A stretch of DNA of 62,000 nucleotides from Lingula anatina (lineage: Eukaryota > Brachiopoda > Lingulata > Lingulida > Lingulidae): positions 26,751-88,750 of the forward strand of contig NW_019775718.1 in the NCBI RefSeq assembly GCF_001039355.2, in the 5' to 3' direction. Of the stretch, positions 32,701 to 46,600 are shown piece after piece. Every line of letters begins with the position of its first letter. The first letter of the stretch is position 1. The notes beneath the pieces are model-generated. The model saw only the letters and a list, made by a program, of their open reading frames with translations. It ran no database searches and had not been told where the DNA came from. Both the position numbers and the translations under genes were made by a program.

Positions 32701-35700
32701 AAAAAGTTTATTCTTAGAAAACTATCCATTGTACCCTATGTATTATTGATTGCATACTTCAAAGTCAAAAATGAAAAACAAAGCAAACTGCTGACTCCAG
32801 CTTGGGTGCCATTATTTCCTCACTTAGTGTGGTTTATTATTTAGTTGCAGTGCCATTTGACTAATACAAATGGTACAAGGCTGGTATTCCGCATTACTTC
32901 ATGTATAAAATGCATGTAATTGTTTTCCTACATATCATTTTGGAAAAAAAAAATTATTGCTTTGTCGACAAACGTTTGCTCCTTTTTCTAGAATGTCTAT
33001 CTGAATAAGCTGACACAGATGACAAACTGTATTACTTCATGTATAAAATGAATTATTTTGTTGTCCTTTGAATGATAAAGTCTTAATTTTGGGAAAAAAG
33101 TATTTACTTTGCCTTAGAACAAATACCACATTTTCTGGAATGACAACTTGAAGAACTGGTCCATACTTCAATATACTCACAATCATTGTATCAGATCCCC
33201 CTACGATGCTGAGTCCTAGTCCAGACTTCCCTTTCTCAATCTCAAGCCAGGTCTCCTGACCAATCTTGATAGGACACGTTTGAGGGTCCACCATTTCTGG
33301 CCCTGTGTCCGAGGTGGTGGTATCCTGAGATTGCTCTGGAAGTGAAACATAAAAACGACTCATTTCGTGTGTCAATATTGTCCAGTTCTTGCATTATTTG
33401 TGCTAGCTGTCAATTTAGAATGCTTATTTCTAGCAGAACTTTTTCATATTGCTCTAGTCTGGTGCTGATATCTTATCTACAAAATTACCATTCTGACTGG
33501 CAGTACATATTGATATGGTAGTTCGTGTAATATGCGGATATTTATAATCCTATTAAACTGCAATGCATGGATGAGTGACAAAGTTGTGGTCAATGCCACT
33601 AACAGATCCAGCTTTGTTTTCATTCCATCAAAAAAAATTACATAAAATATAATGCAATTAAGTGCATTTTAATAATTTAATTTTGTAGGTTACACAAGTC
33701 TTCTTTACCTCTTTGTAAGGCCAGTGATCTAGTGTTTGTTTTGCAGTTGGAGATAAATATGATTTAGCACTTATTAGTTTAGATTTTATCTGACAGGTTA
33801 TTTTTGAATGAAGTTATCACAAAATCAAACTTAAATAAGATAAAAAAGTAAATGTGCATTAGTTTGATAAAATGAAAGTGTATAAAGGTTATGGTGCATG
33901 ACAGGGACATGAACACTTTTTTAAAATGTCTTCCTCATACACTGTACATCCTGATTTACTTGCCTCTTTCCAAGGGAGAGGCGGGTTCAACATTAATTTG
34001 TCTCACATCTAGTCCAGCCTGCGAGTCTTCATCTACTGGAATGTTAGATGCTGTATCGGATGAGGAATCGCCTGGTTTACTCACTGTCAGTTTCACTGTA
34101 CCTTGGGCACTGCGCAGAAATTCAATAGCCTAAAAAGATATAAGGGATTTTATTATTATTCTTCTTTAAAGGTATAAAGATATTTTTTTACATTTTACCA
34201 CTTTTCTTTTGACACAGTCTGCTGTTCTTATCAAACACTGAATGTTATGCAAATAACAAGAATAATATTATTACAGGAATATGCAATAACTGACTTAAAT
34301 AATACCTGTACAAACTAGTGTGCTTACCCAGGGTAAAGCCAGCAACCTGACTACATTTTATTGATACAATAAAATTTGATTAAGCTTATATACTGTATCA
34401 TAGAAACAAGACTTAATGCACGAATAACCCACATAAATCTATGGAAATATTAATTTCCACTAAGACTAAAGCCTGGGAAATATATGCAATATTAATGTGC
34501 AAACATTAAAGCAAACATCCAGCCAATTTTCACCTAAATTGATCAATCATTTTCCCCAAGTGAGCAATATCTGTAATGGATAACTACTTTGGGAATTTCT
34601 ATGGCTTTTATATTTTTAGACTTTACTGTCGTCACTCAGCCAAATTTAGGAAAGCTTTCCATACAACATTAAAGCAATTGCTGCTATTCAAATAAATGAG
34701 ACAGCTATTCATCCATAAATGATAACACACACCTGTGACCATTTATCTGTCAACATCTTGTTTCATAATAATAATAATTCCAACAGGAATTTTATTTCAT
34801 TTGAAAATCCAAATATTTCATAATCTTGCCCAATTTCGTTACTTATTTGACTAAAATTGTTTTGATAATTGCCTATCATAAACATAAGTACAATCAAGAA
34901 CATATTATTCTTGTATCATCCAAGCGTACGTACTTTGTCATAAGACACAGCCACCAGAGACTGGTCATCTACAGCTAAGATTTGGTCACCGACGGCCAAA
35001 TGTCCTTCATGTTCAGCAGGACTCCCTGGGGTGATGGACTTGATATATATCCCAGGCTGACCCTCCACACTGCCCTCCATGATAGCAAGACCAAGGCGTG
35101 CAGGACCCTTAAACCAAATAACCCAGGTTCATTTCTTGTAACTATACAATTTAAACATTTAAAACATGTGCTATTGAGAAAAAATATGAGAAAAAATAAA
35201 CTAGAATAGAATTTTAACTTGTGTGCCATTATTTCTGCTTTAGTTGCACAACTGAAAGACTGAGAGAAAAAAAAATCTCAAAATCTTCTGGCAGAAAGGC
35301 ATTGTGTACAAGTGTACTTTTACAATGTGGTAGTCTGTTATAGTGCGGAAGCCCCATCTGATATTTTCTGCCTGTTCCATTCATTATACTATGATAAAGT
35401 AAATGTTATTGCTTTCAAATAATGAAATTGGGGACAATTTTCTCTTAGGATCAATTCTGAACCAGATTAAAGTTGAATACCTCACTTTTCAATACCAGCT
35501 GTGATGGTAACATAAAAATTCCTATGACTTCAAATCAGTAAAGCTGTGACCTCACCTTATCAATTGTGACAGTTGTGACATCTGGAAATGTGGAGAAGTC
35601 TTGCTCAGTTCTGGATGATATTGTGTCTTCACGGTTTGAGGAGGGAGAGGAGGGACTGGTAGAGTTGATGCTAACATCCTACAATAATCAGAACTATTTA

Positions 35701-38700
35701 AATGGACAAATTACATGTAATTATTCAATTTGTTGGTATACTTATACTTGGGAGGGGGGAGGCATCACAACAATGACCATAACACTTTTACAACTATTAT
35801 TCTGGTGTTTTTAAACTTCAACAAGTTATTTCCTTTCCTTAATGGACATAAAAAGGTGATGAAAAGTGGGTTTCACCTCTGTGGAAACTGCATTGTCTAA
35901 TGGCTTGACAGCAACATGTTCTAGGAAGTCTTCTCTCCTGAAATACAAAATGAAAAACTCAAATGAGTCATGGTACTCTAGATCTGTAACTGCACTCAAA
36001 CTTGTTTTATGTTTCCAGCAGCTTTCCTAGTACATGTAGACACAAATTTTCTTTTTAGTTGCCTTTAATCTTTTTACACATTTCACGTGTCTCATTACGA
36101 CAAAATCCAATGATGACTCAATGCCAACAGCTGAATATTATCAAATAAACCTCCAATCTATTTTCTGTCTCATCAGGAGGAAAATGCAACTTCAGAGCCT
36201 AGTATCATGGACAGATAAGAGAAAAGTAGAAGCCTCAATACTCTGATTTAATTTCAAGCTAATCTGTCAACCCCCACAGTGATGGTAAGCAATCCTGTCA
36301 CAAGTCCACTGGAGCGTCTGCTTGCTTGTATCACCCAGGTGATGCTTCAACACAAGAATTCAAGGCAGCAGGATGCCATAATGTGCATTCTTGTGTAAAG
36401 TGTCCTTTTTACATAAAAATCCCCTTTTCTTGGTCATTTTTCACTTTTCAGAAAAACGATTACCATTAATTGCACTTCAGTGAATATCTGTATTCAGTAG
36501 ATACAAAAATTAACACTGTAGGAGGTGCTGGTTGGCCCAAGGTATGGTTTGGGAAGAAAACAGCAATCTAAATGAATAAAAACGTAATCAATAAGCATAA
36601 TCTCTGCTTAAATAAGTGTGAGGCTGATAACTATCCCAGGTGATATTTGACCCTGGTTACAGAGAAACTGTTTAAAACTACGCACCAATGCTTTTTACAC
36701 TGCATACATATTGGAGTGAATTTTCAGAAATCTCCATTTCAGACAGTAAGGTAGTATTAAGAAACACCTACACCTCAAACTATAAAACTGCACAGTCTCC
36801 CTGGATTAAAACATTTCCTCTTCACTCCTACTTTCACATGCTGAGCAGTGGTAATCAAATTTTGTTCCAAGATTCACTGTGAAATTACTCAGAGATTCTG
36901 TATATAAATGAGGGAACATAAGACTTCAAATCACACAATGAACGGGGATTCATATCAGAGGGGAATAATCTGTATTCAAATAAATGAAGATCAATGTCTA
37001 ATTTTAAATACTATCGGAACACTTGGATTGTTTTACCAACAGATGTTCTGAATTATATAAGATATGGCATACTGGTGCATACAGCAGTAAAAAAAAAAGT
37101 GTGCATGCATGCACATGCGTGCATTTATGTGTTTGTGTGTGTGAGAGAGAATAAAATCCTCTTTCAAAAAAATACAATTCTAAAAATCATTTTAAATATT
37201 AAGTTTTATCGGAAAGACAATCATCTTATTCATAAAATGCCAAGTTTTGTCCAATTTTGCCAATTTTATGGTCAAACTTAGAACACTCTACAATTCCATC
37301 AGCAGTACTTTGTCTCCTCAATGCCTGGGTTTTGCCTCTAATTAAATACAACCCAGTACAATCAAGGGTTTCATCAGATGGAGCACTTCCATACTTCAAA
37401 ATGAAATTGCCATTGCAATATATTATGCCATCCATAGGGAATCTGTAATCAAGGATCTGGCAAAAAAAATTCCTAGGGCATGTGAATGTTAATGCTTCAG
37501 CTATTCAATAACACAGTAAAAATTAAGTGCCAAACTCTGCAACGCTTTTGTCTTATCATAAGCCAAAGAAAATATCTCAACAATCAAAAAACCGACATTC
37601 CGGCACTGATCCCATTACTGGTCACGGCCAGAGCGCATTATTGTTCTTAGTGTTTAACAACTTCTAAGTATTCCAACAATTGTCATTACTGTGTTTATGC
37701 CACAACAAACTACCACGGGCTATAGTTAAGTACTTTCAGAGACACTTTTAACTAGCTAAAAGCACCATCAATCACAACTGCTGCCTCCCTAGTACTGATT
37801 AATCAATACTGATGGCAACCACCAGTGATGAACACCACTGCACCGGCCTGTGGAAAGTACTGGGAATTATAATAATAACAGAAGAAGCTGAAATTTTTTT
37901 CCCTGTCAGATATGTCATTTCTAAACTGTGAGATATGGCAGGCTGACACTTATTATGGCTGCATGGGGAGTTGCTTACAGTCTTGTTTTTAAAAAGCTTG
38001 ATTAACACCATCATTTGTCTTTTATATTTACCCAGAAAAACACATTCACGTCAGATGTCATCATGTGTAGATACATAAGTTGCTCACAATGCACTGACAG
38101 ACATGTTATTATTGATAAAAACTGTTGCTAGAACCCCGGTGAGTACTATACCAGTAAATATTACCAACTGTGTACATTAGAATAAAAAAAATCCTAATAT
38201 TTCTGGTCCAGGAAAAAGTATAGGGTATCTTTAAAATGACTTGGTTTTCAAACATTTAAGGCATCATTCAACTAGACCTACGATTTTTTTTTTTAACCAA
38301 AAACAAAATGCAGCCATTCACCATTCCATCAAGGGTTTGCCAACTTACTGGTTTGAAAAAAAAAATGACTATTTGAAACATAACACAGATTAGCAACATA
38401 ATTACACTATGAACAAATTATAACTGGACAAATAATACAGAAGGTCTCTCTTTCCCTCTTGAGACTAGCTATCTTTATGGCTGTCAGCACTCGGTGCTTT
38501 GTAGTTGATGAAACATAAAAAATCCAGGGATAGGAAGGCAGGGGTGAAGTATCACAAGTACTCGCTGCAGAAAGACTACAGTAATCTAGGGTGATATTCT
38601 CCCATGCAGTCTCACAGCAGCCATAAGCAGTTTAAAAAGAATCTCAAAAAAAAAAAAAAACCTGACACTTCAAGTCTGCCTCAGTTGTTTATCTGTTCAA

Positions 38701-41700
38701 ATCTATAAGGAGTCAACTATCAGTACGGATGTCTGTCTAATTCATTACCAGATAAGATAAAAAGTACATTTGGCTGTAAATGAGCATACCTTAATAATAC
38801 AAGCTTGATGATGGGATGAGTGATGCCCTTTATGATGGCTGAGGCATTCAAATGGCTCCTTCCATACAGTACTTGGCCATTGACCTAAGAAAAGATAAAA
38901 TTATATCTAGTTGCTAAAATATTTCTTGACAAACCTTTTGAGCTTCAAAATAAAATTTCATTTTCTACCAATTGAAAACAAACTGCCATATACTACATAC
39001 TTCAACTTTTAGAAATATCTGCATACCAGTAGATTAAAAAAATATTTATCTTGTTATGTGAAACTCGTTCTTCTGCATTCTACACTCAACCAAAAAGTTC
39101 GGAAACCAGAAATTGTTTTTTAACAATTAAAAAACTATGTAATTTAGTGGAAAATCTTCAGTGTATATAAAAAAGTAATGAATGGTGGGTCCATTATCCA
39201 TCAGTATTTGGTTAAAATATTTACCTTAGCTCATATGGTTATTTTATAATTATTGAAAATAACAATGTTTTCAAGATTTTTTGGTTGAGTGTATAATACA
39301 AAGAGTCGAAAAAATTTAGCTATGGGATTTGCTCTTACTCTATATGCGAGTGATATAAATGACAGGCTTAGTCAATACTGCTGGCAGATTTTTTAATCTC
39401 ATTGACAATGGCTCATACTAGAACAACTTATTGCAGGAGGCTGCTTCTAAAATCAATTCAGTGTACTATTAGTCTTTGTGCTCGTATTTGTTTGCTGACA
39501 GATGTTGCTGCACACATTAAAGCTCATTTCAGGACTATTGTAGCAAAAAGGATTACTTTGTAAATTGTTTTATATTGCAACTTACAGTATTCTTAAATTG
39601 CGCTACAGACATGGGCATCGGAGATGTGAAAATGTTTCACTTTACCTCCAGGAGTTCATCTCCAATTCGGATTCTGCCATCTTGGAAGGCTAGCCCATCT
39701 TTATCAATGCCCACAACAAATACGCTCATTGTGCTTCTATCCTTGTTTCCTGCCAGACTCAGCCCGAGCCCATTGCTGCCACGCTCTATCTCCAGCAGGT
39801 GGAGAACTCCATTTAGGTCACCATATTTACGCTGGAGCTTTTCTGAAAATAATGAAATTGTTTGATAACATGTTGCTGAAATGTTAAAGTACAGTCTGTC
39901 ATACCTGTAAGTAACTCAAAGCAAGATATACCGACTACATTTAACAATATTGTCACTGTGAATGTGAAAAATAAACATATTTGTAAACAAGGAAACAACA
40001 ATGATCATTGCAATTTTACTTGAAGTAACATTAAGTAATATATTACCTAGCACAGAATAATAAAACAAAGAATACCAAACTGTAAGTAGGTTTTCACCCA
40101 CCGAATATAAAAACTGAGAAAGTTCAAGGGAGCAGAGAAATAATCAAGAAATTAGTGTATAAAAAAACTTTCATTAACTATTAAGTGTATTTGATGAAAA
40201 TTTTCAAAATTAAACAATTTAACTGAATAAAAGTACAAAAAATAAATACCTATGAATGTACAATGTACTTAATGATAGCATTAGATAGCTTTTATCAGAG
40301 ATCATCTCTTCTAAAAAAAAAAGGAATGGTTGCCAGCATCCAGGGGCTTAATCACAAAAAATGACTTAAGTTATAAACATTTATTCTGATATAACTTGCA
40401 ATCCACTAACATAAAGACAGCAATAATATTTCTACCCTGTTGCTTTATCACATGTGCATATTGTTTTTAAACGAATAATTGACAAAAAATAAAATAAATA
40501 AAATAAAATAAAAAATAAGACAAAAACGTCAGGAATGGAATAACACCAGTTACAGGGTTGCAATACAGAGCTACTGAAACATAACTGGCATGTTTGATTC
40601 TTCTTTTTTCTAACTTCCTCCCATGAACAGAATACACATGCTCCCCTGCAAACCTGCTCCTAAATGAAGAGTTGAAGGCCAACTTCAGATCTGCATATCC
40701 ACAAAAAATCTGACAAAGAGTACCTACCCCAGTAAGTCTCATAAAGATGCAAATTCATATTTCCAGTATCTGTCTGCCAGAGTGTGGGTTTTCAATACAA
40801 TTTCTATTACATTGCTGGAAAGCTTTGATTTTCCCCAAAGGAAGCCCAGCAGGTATTGAATGCCAAAAGTTGCTGTTTTGGATTCAATCAGCCAGAGTCC
40901 AGCTCCTCTGTGGAACCAAGGTATGAGAGAAACTTTGGTCTAATATCCTGGTCTGTCCCATTGTAAAACTTAACTGCCAAGTCATAACTGATCCTGGGTT
41001 ACATATGTGTCAATATGCGGTAGAAATGCCTCGCGTAAGGCGGGTTCCATCAACAGTTCAGGCTATGGCCCCCTATTATAAAAATCAATGCCACATCTGA
41101 ATACCACATCTGCATAAAGAAACATTGGGATCTCCTTCACTTCACTCCACAGGCGCGGTCTCCAAAACTACTCTAAAAGCTCAACATCAACAGCTATTAA
41201 GGGGCTGTTTTCACCTAAATTGAAACCCTCTGCGAGAAAAGATTGATTTTCTACCTTTCAAGCTGTAAGCAATTTTCTCTCTGCAAAAGTGATTGACCAA
41301 TGAGGAATTACAACACAGCATCAACTCTTCTCTAAAAAAAAAAAAAAAAAAAAATCTTGCAAGCACATAATTCAATTTTACATAACCCACTTAATGGTTC
41401 CTTCATAATCAATGCCCCATTGTGTGCAAGTTGATACCAGAAGGATAAAATACTTTCTCTGCAGAGGAACTCAAAGCACAACTTAAAATTTGCCTGCATG
41501 TACCCAAACTTCATGTATATAAAATCTGCTGCATACTTCACCAGCTGCACTGCAATACATAGCATACCAAAGCATACCACTGCTAGTATAGGTAATTATT
41601 AAGCTATGTAACTGATGCAGCAGTTCTACCCGCAAAACCCTAACTATTTCCCTATCACAGCACTGATCAAGTGTGGTATCACTACACTCAATCCAATGTG

Positions 41701-43550
41701 CTCTGTACACCAAATGTGTTCCTAGGACTTGAATCTGCTCTTTCAAATTTAATCAGCTGTTTATCCTTCAACTGATTGCTCTTCAATCTTCCAACTGCTG
41801 AGCCCTAGACATGCTGTCCCATATGACATGAGAAAATAGAACTAATTCCTTGCTATTATATCAGGACAGATCAATCTGGAAGAAGCCAACCTCTTCCATT
41901 TTTTTTTTCTAATGTGAATTAGCAATTATTCACAAAAAAGGTTTCAGCTTTTCACAATACAGATCTTCCTTCTCCCCCCCCCTCTCTTATAAACACACAT
42001 TTAATCTTGAGTTTGCTTTTAAAAATTTAAAGGAAATAATGGACTGCCATTTTAAACCAGTGTAGGTTTCTTCTTACCCCAGTGTATGCTCTCAGTAAAT
42101 TTTTTTATTCAAATTTGAGATAAAAATGGCACAAAAAAGGAAATATCAATAATATTAAAAAAACTTTGACATCATTCCTAGTATTGAAACAAACTAAATG
42201 TGAAAGTGCTCTAGGGCAAATTATAGTTCTATTGCCTTTCTATCTAAGGCAATTACTTTTTGGTCACCCTGTAGTGCAGTTGCTGGCAATTTCAGATAAC
42301 AGACAAAGACTAGATGGAAAGATGTAATTGCTCATATTTGAAATAACACAACTCCTTGGCAAACTCTACAAAATTTTACAGTGCCAAGGTCAGATTTGAA
42401 AATCTCCACATAACTTCTTATTCAACTTCTGTAATGTCTATACCCTTTTCCTTTGAATAATGAGATGTTACAAATTCAATTCCAAATGGAACGAACTGCA
42501 AATATGCAATAAGACTCTTTTGAAATAATGGAACTCCTTCAGAAAATAAAAGAGAGACACTCCCTTCAGTATTGGGTTTGGACTGCTCTAAAATGCAAAG
42601 AACAATGGCCCCCAAAAGTTATTTTCAATTTTTTTTTTTTTTTAATTTAATGACTGCCACCCACTAACCCCACACTTACATGACTGTTTTGTTTGGGAAA
42701 CCTGCAGAAACAAATTTTACATTCAAATTTGAAATTTCAAATTTTATTGCAATCCTCAAAAATAATTCATAAGTCAAACCCAAATCCAAGGTCAGATTTG
42801 AAACATCCATGGTTTGGTTTTCTATTTCTGATCTTCCCGTATTTCAATCCTTTAATTTGGGAGATATTTTTTACATTGAATAAGGGTGCATTGCAACACA
42901 CATCACACCTATGCAAATGCAAAGGCTGATAAAAAAAATCTAGCAGGTTCAAGGAAAGCATATGTGACCTAATCCCTTTAGATGAAGACACAAGCCTCAG
43001 TAATCTATGGTGAGATGCAGTAATGAGGACTTGTATCTGATGACAGGCACCAGAAGTGCAAGTTTGGAGGTAAAACCAAGGTTACACCCAGTGCTCAAGC
43101 TGATGGCAAAATAAGAATCATAAATGCCACTTAGGGCCCTTTTTTTCATGTTACAGTAAACTAAAGAGATGCAGTTTTTCACCTTGAAATAAAAATCAAT
43201 ATATGTAGGGCATCCCAAACTTCAATATTTAATAATTTTGGAAAGAATGAGGAAATGTGTGCTAATCTGAGCTGTATATCCTAAAACCAATCATTTTCTG
43301 CAGACTCCAAATAAAAAAAAAGATGCCAATCAATTTTGAAATAGTTGTATTTTTGTTAAACTCTTTTACTGATGTCCTTGGTCCATATATTTTCCATATT
43401 GGTTTTACTGCATACCATTAACAGTACCAATTCCCATTGATCCAGCATCACACCGCAAATGCCAAAATCAAAGGTCAATGCTATCTAAACTAACAGGCAA
43501 AAACTTGTTGTTGTTTGTATTTAGTATCAGCCACAAGTAATCAATACATC

Positions 43551-43616
<66 letters not shown>

Positions 43617-46600
43617 ACTTCACTGACATATGTTTCAGTACATCAGCTTGAATTTTACCATGTCCTCCCTTTCACTGCTTATGTTTCTTTTGCTTACTTA
43701 ACCTTCTACTACATCTTACTAAATTACTCTTAATATGCCATTAGTTTAGTGAAACCCAAACATTTGGGGTGTCTTGTATAGACTTTGGAAAAACAATTTG
43801 CAGGCAACCCTTGAGCAAGAATTGGATCAAGGCTCCATCATGATTTACCTGTACCCATGCCTAAACTATTCCCAATACAAAGAATTGTGAGTCACAGTGA
43901 CAGACTAAATACAAATAGTGTAATGCAAGGTTGCAGCACGTAGGTGGATAAAAGCAATTTGTCCAAAATCAGTGTTTTTACTATCAATTATATATATATC
44001 GATTCAGAATGATATCTGTAACATACATGACATAATGCAGGTACAGTGTAGCTTCAATGTGAATTTTTCATAAATATGAAAGGATATCGCACACTTATAT
44101 TTGCTTGCATAATAACCATGTTAACTACCATGGATATATTTAAAGCTAGCTTTGAACAAGGCAGCAGAGCTGCCAAATGTACAGACCAAAATCAGTTACA
44201 GAACAGCTTAAATACCAATAAGTATTAGGTGAAACATTGATAAATATCCCTTAAACTTAACGAAATAAATGGCAAAAAGAATAATACATTATAGTTGTTT
44301 TTTTATCTTATCATGTATGTGAGTTACTGAGACTAGCTGATATTCCAGGTTGACCCTTCAGATGTTATGAATCACTGTAGTAAGTTTGAGAGAAATAATT
44401 TACTTGGTTTATACATTAACTGCATTGTGAAGGATATAATATTGAAAACAAGGATGACAAAAATTTTGAAACAACAGGATGATTTAGCAAGAATGGTCTG
44501 ATAAAGATGATATTCAAAAGCCTGTATTTTACAAATCATTCCAGTAAGTTTGAAGACATCCATCCATTGCCTTAACAGTAAAAAGCACAAGAGGCAGGTG
44601 CAGGTGATGGCTCCATTTACAAACATAGTGTCTCCATGACATATTGTGTCTGTACATAAAAATACCTACAATACCTTGAGAATTAGCTTTCCAGATAACA
44701 TACACAAAGCTGTGCCAAATGACAGTTCCTGATACCTATTGAATTTTCTATACTTTACTTCTTACAAACATTATCTGACAGTAACCAAAGCAGTAAAATT
44801 TATTTAGATTATTACATTTTTGATTAAAAATTAACAGTAGACATGACAATGCAGTTGATGTGGTAATCTACCTATCTATGGGAAAGGTGCCTAGAATCAC
44901 AGATTTAATTTTGATTGTCTCTTTTCCCCCTCCTGTTGCTTAATTCAATAATGGTGCTTTTTAGCAGATAATCATCAAAACATATTCAATATTTCATTTC
45001 CAGTAAGATAACTGGGTTAAGCAATTCCAAAGCTAATCAATGGAAGTCTACCAAATCTAATGTACCACAATTAGGGTAATAAAATGCCAAGCTTATTTGA
45101 TAAGTTTCCTATATTTTGAATAATAATGCTTACTGTAGGTATATCCAAATTCATCATCAGATTCACTGTCTGAGGAATCATGTGGTTGGTCAGTGGTACT
45201 CTCACCAGGTGTCTCTATTGTCAACACAGACTCATCCAATGGCGACATATGAGGTTCTTGTTGTAAGTGGAGTTTCCGCACAGCATGAGGCAAGGGGCTA
45301 CGATCAGGTATCACAGTAGAGTTCTGGGAGCTAGACTCCCTATCACTAGGCTGAAAACAAATAAATTCCGAATAATTTGAGGATCATAGAAGTGTTTTCT
45401 ATGTATTACCATTTATGGGAAGCTTTGATTTTTACATTTTAGAAGAATCTTTCTTAGGAAGCTATTAACTTTACCCTTACCTTATAAAAAAGATGTCACT
45501 TGGATATAATTTTAATTGAACATGCACTTTTATTTTTTACTATTTATTTCTACTAAGCTAGATATATTGCTTATCAGTCTATTTATTTTTAAGTGTGGGA
45601 TGGGATGTTTCCATAGAATTCATGAAGTCTACTTACAGGTGCTTTATCCATGATGCTCTGAATCACAAATTTTACAGGAGAGTTTGCATTCCTTATAGCA
45701 GCCACTGCTTGGTCATGAGTTGCATCTTTTAACTCTACTCCATCAACCTGAAGAAAAGTGCCACATTATCAGACCGTGCTTTGAGAAATTTCTATAGAAT
45801 GTGCAGTCCAACCCCTTGAACTGCCAAGGAATAATCCTAAAAGGCACTTGTTTATATATACAAAACCAATGGTATATGTGGCCCACTTGACAAACAGTCA
45901 TTCATATAGTTTCAACTGTGCCAGTACAGCAGATTCTATACTCATTAAGTTGATAATGTTTTGTAAATTAAAGTTAAAGTCAAGTCTATTTTTTATACAC
46001 TGCAATCTACTGTCCCAGTGCATAATCTGGTAGTCTGGAAACATTACCCAGAATATTGCCACCTAACTTAGCACATGCTGTAGACACCATCCTTACCTCA
46101 AGTATCCTGTCCCCAGTCTTGAGCTGTCCACTCTTGCCAGCAGGACTTCCCTCCAGGACATGCTTGATGAAGATCCCAGTGATGGTGTGCTCTGGGGACA
46201 CATGGAACAGGTCCACTTTACCTCCTGAAAGATTCAAAACAATGGACTTATGCTTTGCCTCCTGCACACCTGTAACATTCCACATAATGGGAGCAGCTAG
46301 ATAAATAGCCCACTACATGTGGATTGCACCTATAGGTTTTTTGAAGGAGAAGTATATTTTTTGCTGGAAATAAAAGTAGTTTAAAATGAACTCCAGTATT
46401 ATTCAAATATAAAAAGAGAACCATTTTATATAGTGAAGTATTCAGTGAAAATTTGGACAGTATGTCAAGACAATTAATGACAGTTAAGTCATGCTCTACA
46501 AATGCAAATGCTACACTACTATTTCAACACACATTTTATCAAACCAAATAATTACCATTTTTCATACATGTTGTAACAGTTTTTTTTTCAAGCACATTCA

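Noticed and set aside
36688-38014. Several 60-95 residue frames in the MPDZ intron
   Set aside because: No conserved motifs, no splice context, composition of random AT-rich DNA.
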